DNA from: Streptococcus sanguinis
GTDB lineage: Bacteria; Bacillota; Bacilli; Lactobacillales; Streptococcaceae
Length of the DNA stretch: 64,000 nt
Reading direction: 5' to 3'
Assembly: GCA_013378335.1 (NCBI GenBank)
Contig: CP040556.1
Location: forward strand, 1,674,001-1,738,000
The position numbers were made by a program, and so were the translations under genes. The number at the start of each line of letters is the position of its first letter. The first letter of the stretch is position 1. Of the stretch, positions 1 to 7,623 are shown piece by piece. The notes below the pieces were generated by a model, which saw nothing but the letters and a program-made list of their open reading frames with translations, ran no database searches and was not told where the DNA came from.

Positions 1-395
1 TGCTGACTCAGATAAAAGACCAAGACTAAGATGAGCATAGGAAACGTCGTCAAAGCTGTGAAGCCGCCTGGTACCCAGCGACGAAAGCGAAACACTTGCA
101 TAATATGCCCCAACAGATGGAGGGTATGACAGAAGCCAATAGCCAAAACTAGCTCGGGAATACGAAATAGAATCGCAAGCAGCAAAAGGATAAAAGCCAG
201 CAGAAATTCCTCTGCAATCATCAGAGCAATACTTTCAGCAGAAAGATAACTTCCTCTCCTAGCAATGAACATCTCCTTTTGATAGTCTTGATGATCTTGA
301 TTCTGAGTAATCCAAGGTCGAATCAGGATAATCTCATCAAACTCGTGCAGCATAAACAGTGATAAGGTTACAAAAGATAAAAATGCAAGAGACAT
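1..395 (-). CDS. HXXEE domain-containing membrane protein (3' end cut by window edge)
   Basis: The reading frame opens at an ATG ending at 395, preceded by AAGGAGG, and stays open to the window edge (131 codons). The translation begins MSLAFLSFVTLSLF and contains HEFDE early, then AEEFLL, then CHTLHLLGH, with hydrophobic stretches between. This spacing of His and Glu motifs inside membrane segments fits the HXXEE family, a group of small integral membrane proteins of unknown function; the first motif is HEFDE rather than strict HxxEE. I infer a membrane location. It reads away from plsC with its own ribosome site. The C-terminus lies outside the window. Function cannot be assigned. Confidence 0.7.
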   Translation of the reverse strand, partial: MSLAFLSFVTLSLFMLHEFDEIILIRPWITQNQDHQDYQKEMFIARRGSYLSAESIALMIAEEFLLAFILLLLAILFRIPELVLAIGFCHTLHLLGHIMQVFRFRRWVPGGFTALTTFPMLILVLVFYLSQ

Positions 396-488
396 GGCAT
401 CCTCCTTATAAAACATACCAACATTATATCCCACTCGCATAAAAAAATCAGCTCCCAAGCAAGATTGCTCAACTAGCTGATTAGTATC

Positions 489-1229
489 TTATTTTCTATG
501 CTTATCTGGATCCCAGACAAAGCTAGCAAAGAAGCTAAAAATGATGGTCAAAATTCCAATCAAAATAGCAGGAATAAAGACAAAGGCACGTAAAATCCGC
601 AAGAAAATATTGCCTTTCTTTTGTGTTTGGTAAGGGGCTACTTCAGCATCCAGACGGTCAAACTCAGCATGAACACGGCGAGCCACTTCCTCAACTCCCT
701 CATCATTCATCTTCTTAATGTCTGAAATATCAATTGGATTACCAAAATTCATGTCCACGCGCTCTCCAGCTGCCAAGCCTTTGAGACTCATGGGACCAGC
801 GTAGACTACTGGCATGATACGGACCTTAGCCATCTTAGCAATCACTGCCACTCCTCCCTTGACATCCGTAGAATGGCGGCTGCCGCTTGGGAACATAATC
901 AGGGAACGATTACTCTTTTTCAGCATATTGACAGGGTACTTGATAGCTGACGGACCAGGATTTTCCCGGTCAATGGGAAAGGCACCACACATGCGAATCC
1001 ACCAGCCGAACACCCGATTTTCAAAGAGCTGTTTCTTGGCCATGAAAATGAACTGCTTGGGTTTGGTCGCAAAAGCCATGTAAACTGGATCCCACCATGT
1101 CCGGTGAGGGGCAACCAAGATATAATTTTCATCTTTTGAAGGAATCTTTTCTTTATTGTGGTAATGCGCATTGCCGTTCAAGGTCCACAGGATAAAAATC
1201 ACTAAACCTCGCAAATAAGTATAAAACAT
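489..1229 (-). CDS. plsC: 1-acyl-sn-glycerol-3-phosphate acyltransferase family protein
   Basis: PlsC-type acyltransferase of 246 residues, which would transfer an acyl chain to lysophosphatidic acid to make phosphatidic acid at the cytoplasmic membrane face. The catalytic HX4D motif is HRTWWDP (H42, D47). The second block reads FPSGSR near residue 115, where most family members have FPEGTR, so the usual Glu is Ser. A hydrophobic segment at about 211-238 probably anchors the C-terminus. The ATG follows TAAGGAGAG at good spacing. Streptococci often carry more than one PlsC-like protein and this may be the accessory one; the family assignment is firm, the exact substrate is inferred. Confidence 0.85.
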   Translation of the reverse strand: MFYTYLRGLVIFILWTLNGNAHYHNKEKIPSKDENYILVAPHRTWWDPVYMAFATKPKQFIFMAKKQLFENRVFGWWIRMCGAFPIDRENPGPSAIKYPVNMLKKSNRSLIMFPSGSRHSTDVKGGVAVIAKMAKVRIMPVVYAGPMSLKGLAAGERVDMNFGNPIDISDIKKMNDEGVEEVARRVHAEFDRLDAEVAPYQTQKKGNIFLRILRAFVFIPAILIGILTIIFSFFASFVWDPDKHRK

Positions 1230-1386
1230 AAACTCTCCTTATTTCAAACTAAAATTTTACTTGAAATTTATTACATCCTTCCCCATTATACCCTATCCCT
1301 TTATAGTCTGCAATGTTTTTCCAAACTTTGCCTGTAACAGCGGATTCTGATAGCCATTTCCCTAAAAAAATGGTATCATTAATCTC

Positions 1387-3726
1387 ATGAACAAGAAAGA
1401 ATTAATCGGTTTAAACCAAACCCAAGTAGATGAAAAGATTTCGCAGGGCTTGACCAACGATTTTACAAGTGACACCAGCACCAGTAACTGGCAAATCGTT
1501 AAGCGGAATGTTTTCACCCTTTTTAATGTCCTTAACTTTGTTATTGCTCTAGCCTTGGTCTCTGTCCAAGCCTGGAGCAATCTGGTCTTCTTCGCAGTCA
1601 TCAGCTTTAATGCCGTCACTGGTATTATTACAGAGCTGCGAGCCAAGCACATGATTGACAAGCTCAATCTGGTCAGCCGAGAGCTGGTCACAGTCATCCG
1701 CGATGGCCAGGAAGTCAAGATTCAGCCAGAAGAAATTGTTCTGGGTGACCTAATCAAGCTGTCAGCCGGCGAGCAAATTCCCAGTGATGCCCGTGTGGTA
1801 GAGGGTGTTGCCGAGGCCAATGAAGCCATGCTGACAGGGGAGAGTGACTTGGTGCTCAAGGAAGAAGGCGCCGAGCTACTGTCTGGTAGCTTTCTGGCCA
1901 GTGGGCAGATCTATGCTGAGGTGCATCATGTCGGCGCAGACAACTATGCCAACAAGCTCATGACTGAGGCTAAAACTCTCAAACCTATTAACTCGCGCAT
2001 TCTATACAATCTTGCGAAAATTTCCCGCTTTACCGGAAAAATTATCATTCCTTTCGGACTGGCTCTCTTCTTTGAAGCCCTGATGATAAAGGGACTGCCT
2101 GTCAAAAACTCTGTCATTACCAGCTCGACAGCCCTCTTGGGCATGCTGCCAAAGGGAATCGCCCTCCTGACAGTCACGTCACTCCTGACAGCTGTCATTA
2201 AGCTAGGTATGCGTAAGGTTCTTGTCCAGGAAATGTATTCTGTTGAGACCTTGGCTCGTGTGGATACTCTCTGTCTGGACAAGACCGGGACAATTACCCA
2301 AGGTAAGATGACTGTTGAAGCTTTGCATAGTCTGTCAGATAAGTTTTCTGATGAGACCGTCGGTCAAATCTTAGCAGCCTACATCCAAACCAGTGAGGAT
2401 AATAACCCAACTGCCCAGGCTATCCGCAAGGGATACGGCCACCTGGAGCACACCTATATTAGCGACAATGTCATCCCATTTTCTAGTGACCGAAAATGGG
2501 GCTCTATGCATTTATCAAGTGTCGGAACCATCTTTCTGGGAGCGCCCGAAATGCTGCTGGACAGCAATCCTGCAGCGGTAGGAGAGGCTCAAAAACGCGG
2601 ATCGCGGGTTTTGGTGCTGGCTCACAGCGACCAAGTGCTAGATAAACACAGTATCCAACTGCCTGAAGATATGACCGCTTTAGCTGTTCTGGAAATCACT
2701 GATCCTATTCGTGAGGGAGCGGCTGAGACGCTGGACTACCTGCGCTCTCAGGATATTGATCTGAAAATCATCTCTGGTGACAATCCTGTGACCGTTTCGC
2801 ATATCGCGAGCCAGGCTGGATTTACCAACTACGACAGCTACATCGACTGCTCTAAAATCAGCGATCAAGAACTGGTTGAGCAAGCAGAAGAAACAGCCAT
2901 CTTCGGCCGTGTTTCTCCTCATCAGAAGAAGCTGCTGATTCAGACTCTTAAGGCCGCCGGTCGGACAACAGCCATGACGGGAGATGGTGTTAATGATATT
3001 TTAGCCTTGCGCGAAGCAGACTGCTCCATCGTCATGGCGGAGGGCGACCCCGCAACTCGGCAAATTGCCAACTTGGTTCTTCTTAACTCCGACTTTAACG
3101 ATGTCCCTGAGATTCTTTTTGAAGGCCGCCGGGTCGTTAACAATATCAGCCGGATTGCTCCGATTTTCTTCATCAAGACCATATACTCCTTTATCCTGGC
3201 TATCATCTGTATCGCCAGTATCCTGCTCGGAAAATCTGAATACCTCTTGATTTTCCCATTCATTCCGATTCAAATCACCTTGATTGACCAGTTTGTCGAA
3301 GGTTTCCCACCCTTTGTCCTCACGTTTGAGCGCAATATCAAGCCGGTTGAAAAGCATTTCCTCAAACGCTCCCTGCAGCTCGCCCTGCCAAACTCCCTCA
3401 TGATTATCTTTAGCGTGCTATTTGTCCGTATCTGGGGCAGCAGCCATGGCTGGAGCGACATAGAAATGACCACCCTGACCTATTACTTGCTAGGCAGCAT
3501 CAGCTTCCTGTTAGTCATTCGGGCCTGTCTGCCACTCAACCTTTGGCGCAGCCTGCTTATTATCTTCTCTGTCTTTGGCTTCTATCTATCAGCCTTTGTC
3601 CTGCAGCATCTTTTGGAAATTGCGACGCTAACAGCCGCAACTTTGCCTGTCTATCTGATTCTCATGGTCATTTTCGGAATTATCTTCGTTGTCTGCACCA
3701 TCAAGCAGAAATACAGATTTGATTAA
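1387..3726 (+). CDS. cation-transporting P-type ATPase
   Basis: A 779-residue P-type ATPase with all catalytic blocks: the actuator TGES near residue 150, the phosphorylation motif DKTGTIT near 298, and the hinge GDGVND near 531. About ten hydrophobic segments flank them. The ion-binding helix before the P domain reads MLPKGIALLT, with PKG where most Ca2+/Mg2+ pumps have PEG. No N-terminal heavy-metal domain is present. The overall build resembles the CtpE/YoaB-like branch of HAD-IC P-type ATPases, for which calcium transport has been proposed, but I cannot assign the ion. There is no clear ribosome site before the ATG; a -10-like TATCAT lies 7 bases upstream, so a leaderless mRNA is possible. 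Confidence 0.85.
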   Translation: MNKKELIGLNQTQVDEKISQGLTNDFTSDTSTSNWQIVKRNVFTLFNVLNFVIALALVSVQAWSNLVFFAVISFNAVTGIITELRAKHMIDKLNLVSRELVTVIRDGQEVKIQPEEIVLGDLIKLSAGEQIPSDARVVEGVAEANEAMLTGESDLVLKEEGAELLSGSFLASGQIYAEVHHVGADNYANKLMTEAKTLKPINSRILYNLAKISRFTGKIIIPFGLALFFEALMIKGLPVKNSVITSSTALLGMLPKGIALLTVTSLLTAVIKLGMRKVLVQEMYSVETLARVDTLCLDKTGTITQGKMTVEALHSLSDKFSDETVGQILAAYIQTSEDNNPTAQAIRKGYGHLEHTYISDNVIPFSSDRKWGSMHLSSVGTIFLGAPEMLLDSNPAAVGEAQKRGSRVLVLAHSDQVLDKHSIQLPEDMTALAVLEITDPIREGAAETLDYLRSQDIDLKIISGDNPVTVSHIASQAGFTNYDSYIDCSKISDQELVEQAEETAIFGRVSPHQKKLLIQTLKAAGRTTAMTGDGVNDILALREADCSIVMAEGDPATRQIANLVLLNSDFNDVPEILFEGRRVVNNISRIAPIFFIKTIYSFILAIICIASILLGKSEYLLIFPFIPIQITLIDQFVEGFPPFVLTFERNIKPVEKHFLKRSLQLALPNSLMIIFSVLFVRIWGSSHGWSDIEMTTLTYYLLGSISFLLVIRACLPLNLWRSLLIIFSVFGFYLSAFVLQHLLEIATLTAATLPVYLILMVIFGIIFVVCTIKQKYRFD

Positions 3727-3765
3727 GGGCTAGCTAAAAAAGAATTATCATTAAAGCTCATGGAA

Positions 3766-3924
3766 GAGTTTGGGACAAAAAGATTTCAATTTTTAAAAAT
3801 CTTAATTATTAAGCCCTTCAAATCTATAATTAAATGCGAAAAGCGAACAAAGCAGAATTCTGATTACCAGAAAACTAGTTTTGTTCGCTTTTTATATTTA
3901 AGGCTGGACTTTTGTCCCAGACTC
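3766..3924. repeat. 159-bp mobile-type repeat, copy A
   Basis: A non-coding element bounded by imperfect 15-bp inverted ends (GAGTTTGGGACAAAA and TTTTGTCCCAGACTC). Inside is a second inverted repeat, AAAAGCGAACAAA facing TTTGTTCGCTTTT. A second copy of the same length sits at 11255-11413 and differs at only about ten positions. The ends resemble those of the IS1182-family relic at 42840-43405 (GGGACAA / TTGTCTC), so a MITE mobilised by such a transposase is likely. A 78-codon frame across it is not treated as a gene. Confidence 0.8.
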
Positions 3925-3957
3925 TTCTTTGATTGTGCAAAAACTTCCCATATCCCT

Positions 3958-3986
3958 TTGGAATCCTTGCTAAATCATGCTATAAT
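3958..3986 (+). promoter_or_regulatory. promoter giving an apparently leaderless transcript
   Basis: TTGGAA at 3958-3963, a 17-base spacer and TATAAT at 3981-3986. The ATG of the methyltransferase is at 3993, six bases after the -10 box, so transcription would start at or next to the start codon. There is no Shine-Dalgarno sequence in between. Confidence 0.75.
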
Positions 3987-3992
3987 TGACTT

Positions 3993-4739
3993 ATGAACGA
4001 AGCAAAACTAAAAGACGGAGAGCGCGTCAACCAGCTCTTTTCAACGGATGTCAAGATTATTCAAAATAGTGAGGTCTTCAGCTATTCGGTAGACAGCGTG
4101 CTGCTTTCCCGCTTTCCTAAGCTACCTCAGCGGGGATTGATTGTCGATCTCTGTGCTGGAAATGGCGCTGTCGGACTTTTTGCAAGCACTCGCACCAAGG
4201 CTCAGATTTTGGCAGTCGAGATTCAGGAACGTCTGGCAGACATGGCCGAGCGCTCCATTGAGCTCAATGATTTGACTCAGCAAATGCAGGTCATTCAGGA
4301 CGATCTGAAAAACCTAGGACGCTATATCACCGGCAGCAAGGTTGACATGATTCTCTGCAATCCCCCATATTTCAAAGTGGATAAGCAATCCAATCTCAAT
4401 GAAAGCCAGCACTACCTTTTAGCCCGCCATGAAATTTCAACCAATCTGGAAGAGATTTGCAAGATTGCCCAGCGAGTCCTCAAATCCAATGGTCGGTTGG
4501 CTATGGTTCATCGACCAGAACGCTTTTTAGATATTTTAGATACCATGCAAGCCCACAACCTGGCTCCCAAGCGCATCCAGTTTGTCTATCCAAAGTTGGG
4601 TAAAGACGCCAATATGCTTCTTATCGAAGCTATTAAAGATGGTTCCCGCGACGGTCTAAAAATCCTACCCCCTCTCTTTATTCACAATCAGGACGGCAGC
4701 TACACTCCAGAGATTCACGAGATTTACTATGGAAAATAA
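3993..4739 (+). CDS. yabB: tRNA1(Val) (adenine(37)-N6)-methyltransferase-like protein
   Basis: A 248-residue SAM-dependent methyltransferase. The SAM-binding glycine loop is [12 protein letters not shown] near residue 50 and the adenine-N6 catalytic motif is NPPYF near residue 126, together typical of the TrmN6/YabB family that modifies A37 of tRNA(Val). The ATG is the only plausible start and lies six bases after a -10 box, with no ribosome site. The gene overlaps the next one by 11 bases and is the first of a three-gene unit with the GIY-YIG protein and the acetyltransferase fusion, a pair order (YabB then YazA) that is common in Firmicutes. Confidence 0.85.
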   Translation: MNEAKLKDGERVNQLFSTDVKIIQNSEVFSYSVDSVLLSRFPKLPQRGLIVDLCAGNGAVGLFASTRTKAQILAVEIQERLADMAERSIELNDLTQQMQVIQDDLKNLGRYITGSKVDMILCNPPYFKVDKQSNLNESQHYLLARHEISTNLEEICKIAQRVLKSNGRLAMVHRPERFLDILDTMQAHNLAPKRIQFVYPKLGKDANMLLIEAIKDGSRDGLKILPPLFIHNQDGSYTPEIHEIYYGK

Positions 4740-4992
4740 AGCCTATATGTACGTGCTTGAATGCGGGGATGGCTCCCTCTACACGGGCTACACAACGGAT
4801 GTCCAAGCCCGACTCAAAAAACATCAAGCTGGCAAAGGAGCCAAGTACACCCGCGCTCGGCTGCCAGTTACCTTACTTTACCAAGAAGAACACCCGAGCA
4901 AGCCGGCTGCCATGTCGGCTGAAGCCCTCTTTAAAAAGAAAACTAGACAAGCCAAACTGGCTTACATCAAAGAAAGGACTCAAAATGCCTGA
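4729..4992 (+). CDS. yazA: GIY-YIG domain protein, UPF0213/YazA family
   Basis: An 87-residue single-domain GIY-YIG protein. The motif is split as [17 protein letters not shown], with the second half as YTG, and a conserved Arg follows in [10 protein letters not shown]. Length and sequence match the YazA/UPF0213 family, small proteins with a nuclease fold but no settled cellular role. It starts inside the 3' end of the upstream methyltransferase gene and its own stop overlaps the start of the next gene (TGA within ATGCCTGA), so the three are translationally coupled. Confidence 0.88.
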   Translation: MENKAYMYVLECGDGSLYTGYTTDVQARLKKHQAGKGAKYTRARLPVTLLYQEEHPSKPAAMSAEALFKKKTRQAKLAYIKERTQNA

Positions 4993-5851
4993 AATTCAGT
5001 TCAAAGGCGACTTTCATCATATCGAAATTTCCCCAGACAGCCAGCTTGATATCGGTCAAGATGTCGTCTTCCAATCTTTTACCAGCCTCAGTGTAGCCAG
5101 TGACGCAGAACTCAAGCTAGGAAACCGGGTTTTCTTTAACGATCACTGCACTGTCCGCTGTCAGCACTCTATCGAAATCGGGAAAGACACTATGTTTGGC
5201 GATGGAGTCCGGATTTTTGACCATAACCATCAGTATTCTAATTATCACATTGAGAAGATTGATTTTACTATTGCGCCAGTCAAGATTGGAGCTAACTGCT
5301 GGATTGGGGCCAATACTGTGATTCTCAAAGGTGTGACCATTGGTGATAATGTCATCATTGGAGCCAACAGCTTGATTTTCCAGGATATTCCCAGCAACTC
5401 TATCGCTATGAGCAAGGAAGAGCTTATCATTAAGGAGCGTCCACAGGGCAATTTCCATGCCTTTACGCTCACAGCTTCTGATACCTTGGAACAATTGGCC
5501 TATTTAGCAGAAAATCTGCCAGACTTGGAATTTCACATTGCTGCTAAGACAAATATTTCTCCTTACTTAGCCAGCTTTAAAGACTATCCCAATATCAACC
5601 TCTACACCAATATCCACCAGGATGACTTTATTGAGGATTTGCTCAATAGGGCGGATATTTACTTGGATATCAATCACTGGGGAGAGGTCGACCAGATTGT
5701 CCAAAGAGCTCTCAGTAAGGGGAAGCCTGTTTTGGCTTTCAGCCAAACTGCCCACCAGCCTGAAGCAAATAGTTTACTTTTTGAAGCGAGCCAACCCCAG
5801 CAAATGGCTGATGAAATACGAAAATTAATGAAAGAAAAGGCTAGGATATAA
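4985..5851 (+). CDS. hexapeptide-repeat acetyltransferase fused to a GtfB-like domain
   Basis: A 288-residue protein. I chose ATG 4985 because it overlaps the yazA stop and opens directly on the fold; an upstream extension would be out-of-frame yazA. Residues about 15-150 form a left-handed beta-helix acyltransferase domain with hexapeptide repeats ([16 protein letters not shown]) and the catalytic-type DHNH segment of maltose O-acetyltransferase-like enzymes. From about residue 160 the sequence switches to a domain like the C-terminal part of streptococcal glycosyltransferase-stabilising proteins (GtfB/Gtf2): [13 protein letters not shown], then PNINLYTNI, then [12 protein letters not shown], then [12 protein letters not shown]. 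The role is probably modification of a surface glycan or glycoprotein; that is inference. Confidence 0.75.
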   Translation: MPEIQFKGDFHHIEISPDSQLDIGQDVVFQSFTSLSVASDAELKLGNRVFFNDHCTVRCQHSIEIGKDTMFGDGVRIFDHNHQYSNYHIEKIDFTIAPVKIGANCWIGANTVILKGVTIGDNVIIGANSLIFQDIPSNSIAMSKEELIIKERPQGNFHAFTLTASDTLEQLAYLAENLPDLEFHIAAKTNISPYLASFKDYPNINLYTNIHQDDFIEDLLNRADIYLDINHWGEVDQIVQRALSKGKPVLAFSQTAHQPEANSLLFEASQPQQMADEIRKLMKEKARI

Positions 5852-5870
5852 ACGTCCTAGCCTTTCTTTT
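5835..5870. terminator. bidirectional rho-independent terminator
   Basis: Stem AAAGGCTAGGA / TCCTAGCCTTT with an 8-base loop, followed by TCTTTT on the plus strand and preceded by A-rich sequence that gives Us on the minus strand. It lies between the convergent acetyltransferase fusion gene and the methyltransferase-like gene at 5896. Confidence 0.85.
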
Positions 5871-5895
5871 GCAGTCGATATGCGTTTTATTAACT

Positions 5896-6429
5896 TTATT
5901 CGCCAGCAATCCCATTTGGAATGATAACTTCCTTGAGCAACTGCTCTTCTTCCTTGATACGGACATAGAGGGTGATACAGTAGAGCGGGAAGAGGATGAA
6001 AAGAGCAAAGTAAGCATGACTGAGCAGGGCCAAGCCCACCAATTCTGGTACAACATTCAGGAAATAATTAGGATGTTTGACATTGCGAAAGAGCCAGTGG
6101 TCAACAAACTTATGATCCTTAACCAGCATGAGCTTGATGGTCCAAACTGGTCCCAAGAGCTTGGCAACAAGGTAGAGCATAAACATAGAAAAGAGCAACA
6201 ACACAGCTCCCAATAGACTCACCAAGTCAAAAGCTGGCTTTTTCAGCAGCAATTCCAGAAAGCAAACCGCATAAAAAAGCATGTGCAGGTACTTCATGAT
6301 ATTTGAGTTTTTCACCCCGTACTCCATGCCACCCTTAGCCAGAATATCCTGCTCATTCTGAGAGGATTTCCTCAAAAACACCAAACGAAAAAGCGACACA
6401 GCCACAAAAATCACTATATTGATTGTCAT
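5896..6429 (-). CDS. isoprenylcysteine carboxyl methyltransferase-family membrane protein
   Basis: A 177-residue protein with about five hydrophobic segments and the ICMT signature RNVKHPNYF, followed by ELVGLALL and a C-terminal RIKEEEQLL helix. These are the SAM/substrate-binding features of the ICMT/PEMT-like membrane methyltransferases. Bacterial members do not act on prenylated CAAX proteins as far as is known, so the substrate is open; a lipid or small-molecule methylation is the best guess. The ATG at 6429 follows TTAGGAGGTC. It stands alone, convergent with the acetyltransferase fusion gene. Confidence 0.8.
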   Translation of the reverse strand: MTINIVIFVAVSLFRLVFLRKSSQNEQDILAKGGMEYGVKNSNIMKYLHMLFYAVCFLELLLKKPAFDLVSLLGAVLLLFSMFMLYLVAKLLGPVWTIKLMLVKDHKFVDHWLFRNVKHPNYFLNVVPELVGLALLSHAYFALFILFPLYCITLYVRIKEEEQLLKEVIIPNGIAGE

Positions 6430-6520
6430 AAGACCTCCTAAAATTTAATAATACATTTTATTATATAAGGAATTCCGCAGCAAAGTCAAGACTGTTGTTT
6501 ACAAAAATCGACCAAGATAT

Positions 6521-6567
6521 AAAAAAGCTGCGACTAGAATTTCTAGACAAAATCCCAGTCACAGCCT
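6521..6567 (-). terminator. terminator of the decayed DeoR-type gene
   Basis: On the minus strand GGCTGTGACT pairs with AGTCGCAGC and is followed by six Ts. It lies just downstream of the pseudogene that ends at 6613. Confidence 0.7.
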
Positions 6568-6612
6568 CTATAAATTATTCATTTGAACCAGGTTTCTCTC
6601 ACCGGTCAGACA

Positions 6613-7359
6613 TCACAAAATTTCAACATAGGTGCTGTATTTTTCCTTGACTTTCGGAGCGATATTGTCGTCCGTCACAACTGCACTGAGATTGTCCAGC
6701 CGGTAAAAAGAATAGAAAGAATAGCTGTCAAACTTGCTGTTATCGGCTACAATGTATTTGCTGATGGCATTGTTAAGGATAATCGCATCTCCGTTGCCTT
6801 CCTCTTCATTGCTGGTCGTAACATTATGACCGTCAATGCCATTCGCCCCTATAAAGGCCTTAGAAACCTTGATTTCTTTCAAAAGATTATTGGCAAACTG
6901 ACCGACAAAGGTTTGAGTCTTGGCCCGATAGCGTCCACCAATTAGAATTAAATCTAAATTGGCTCTTTCTTTTAACTTTTCAAAAATTGGCAGTGAATTG
7001 GTGACAATGCTGATATTTTTGCCATCCAAATAGTCTCCAATAAAATCCGTTGTGGTGCCTGACCCAATAAAGACCGTATCCCCGTCAGCAATCAAATCTG
7101 CACATTTACGGGCAATCTGCTTTTTCTACTCAACATTCAGCATTTGCTTTTCTGAGTGGGAAATCTCGTTGAGAGCATTTTTTACCTTCTTATGGGCTCA
7201 GCCATGCACTCGGGTCAGCATGCCCTGCTTCTCCAAATCAATCAAATCCCGACGGATGGTCATATCCGTGACGCCCAACATTTCTTTGAGGTTTTTAACA
7301 GCAACCACACCTGTTTGATCCAGTTCTTGCAGAATGATTCTATGTCTACTTTCTTTCAT
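6613..7359 (-). pseudogene. DeoR/GlpR-family transcriptional regulator, inactivated by two stop codons
   Basis: The frame from ATG 7359 reads MKESRHRIILQELDQTG and continues through a DeoR helix-turn-helix (VTDMTIRRDLIDLEKQG) and a DeoR sensor domain (DTVFIGSGTTTDFIGDYL). It is interrupted by TGA at 7198-7200 (codon 54) and TAG at 7126-7128 (codon 78). In the intact paralog at 10255-11001 these positions are Gly (GGA) and Glu, so each stop is explained by a single base change. Internal re-initiation could still make the 160-residue sensor domain without DNA-binding part. The copy sits downstream of the PTS operon, as a duplicate of the regulator upstream of it. Confidence 0.9.
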
Positions 7360-7409
7360 TTTACATTCTCCTTTTGCTCCTGAATTTCTTACAGACTCAC
7401 CTTCACCTT

Positions 7410-7438
7410 ATTATACAACAGTTCCAGCATATAAACAA
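7410..7438 (-). promoter_or_regulatory. promoter/operator of the decayed DeoR-type gene
   Basis: On the minus strand TTGTTT, 17 bases, TATAAT. The -35 box is embedded in TTTGTTTATATG, identical to the sequence at the promoter of the intact paralog (11115-11143), which suggests a shared DeoR-type operator and autoregulation. Confidence 0.6.
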
Positions 7439-7529
7439 AGATTTGTGAATTTTTTTATTTTAAATAGCTGATATGTTGAATTTAAATATGTAAATTAGTT
7501 AATTAGTACTATTTAATCTGTTCTACAAC

Positions 7530-7568
7530 AAGAAAACTAGACTTTATCTATATCAGCCTAGTTTTCTT
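7530..7568 (-). terminator. terminator of the PTS operon
   Basis: AAGAAAACTAG and CTAGTTTTCTT form an 11-bp perfect stem with a 17-base loop. It lies 56 bases after the stop codon of the IIC gene on the minus strand; the U tract is short. Confidence 0.6.
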
Positions 7569-7623
7569 CGTTTCACTATTTGTTTTTATGGCTTACTTTA
7601 TATATCATTCTAACCACAAGCTT

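Noticed and set aside
3760..3996. 78-codon frame between the ATPase and the tRNA methyltransferase gene
   Set aside because: It lies across the 159-bp repeat and has no family similarity; coding is not supported.
4757..4984. Upstream extension of the acetyltransferase fusion to ATG 4757
   Set aside because: The added residues are an out-of-frame reading of yazA; the start at 4985 overlaps the yazA stop and opens on the conserved fold.
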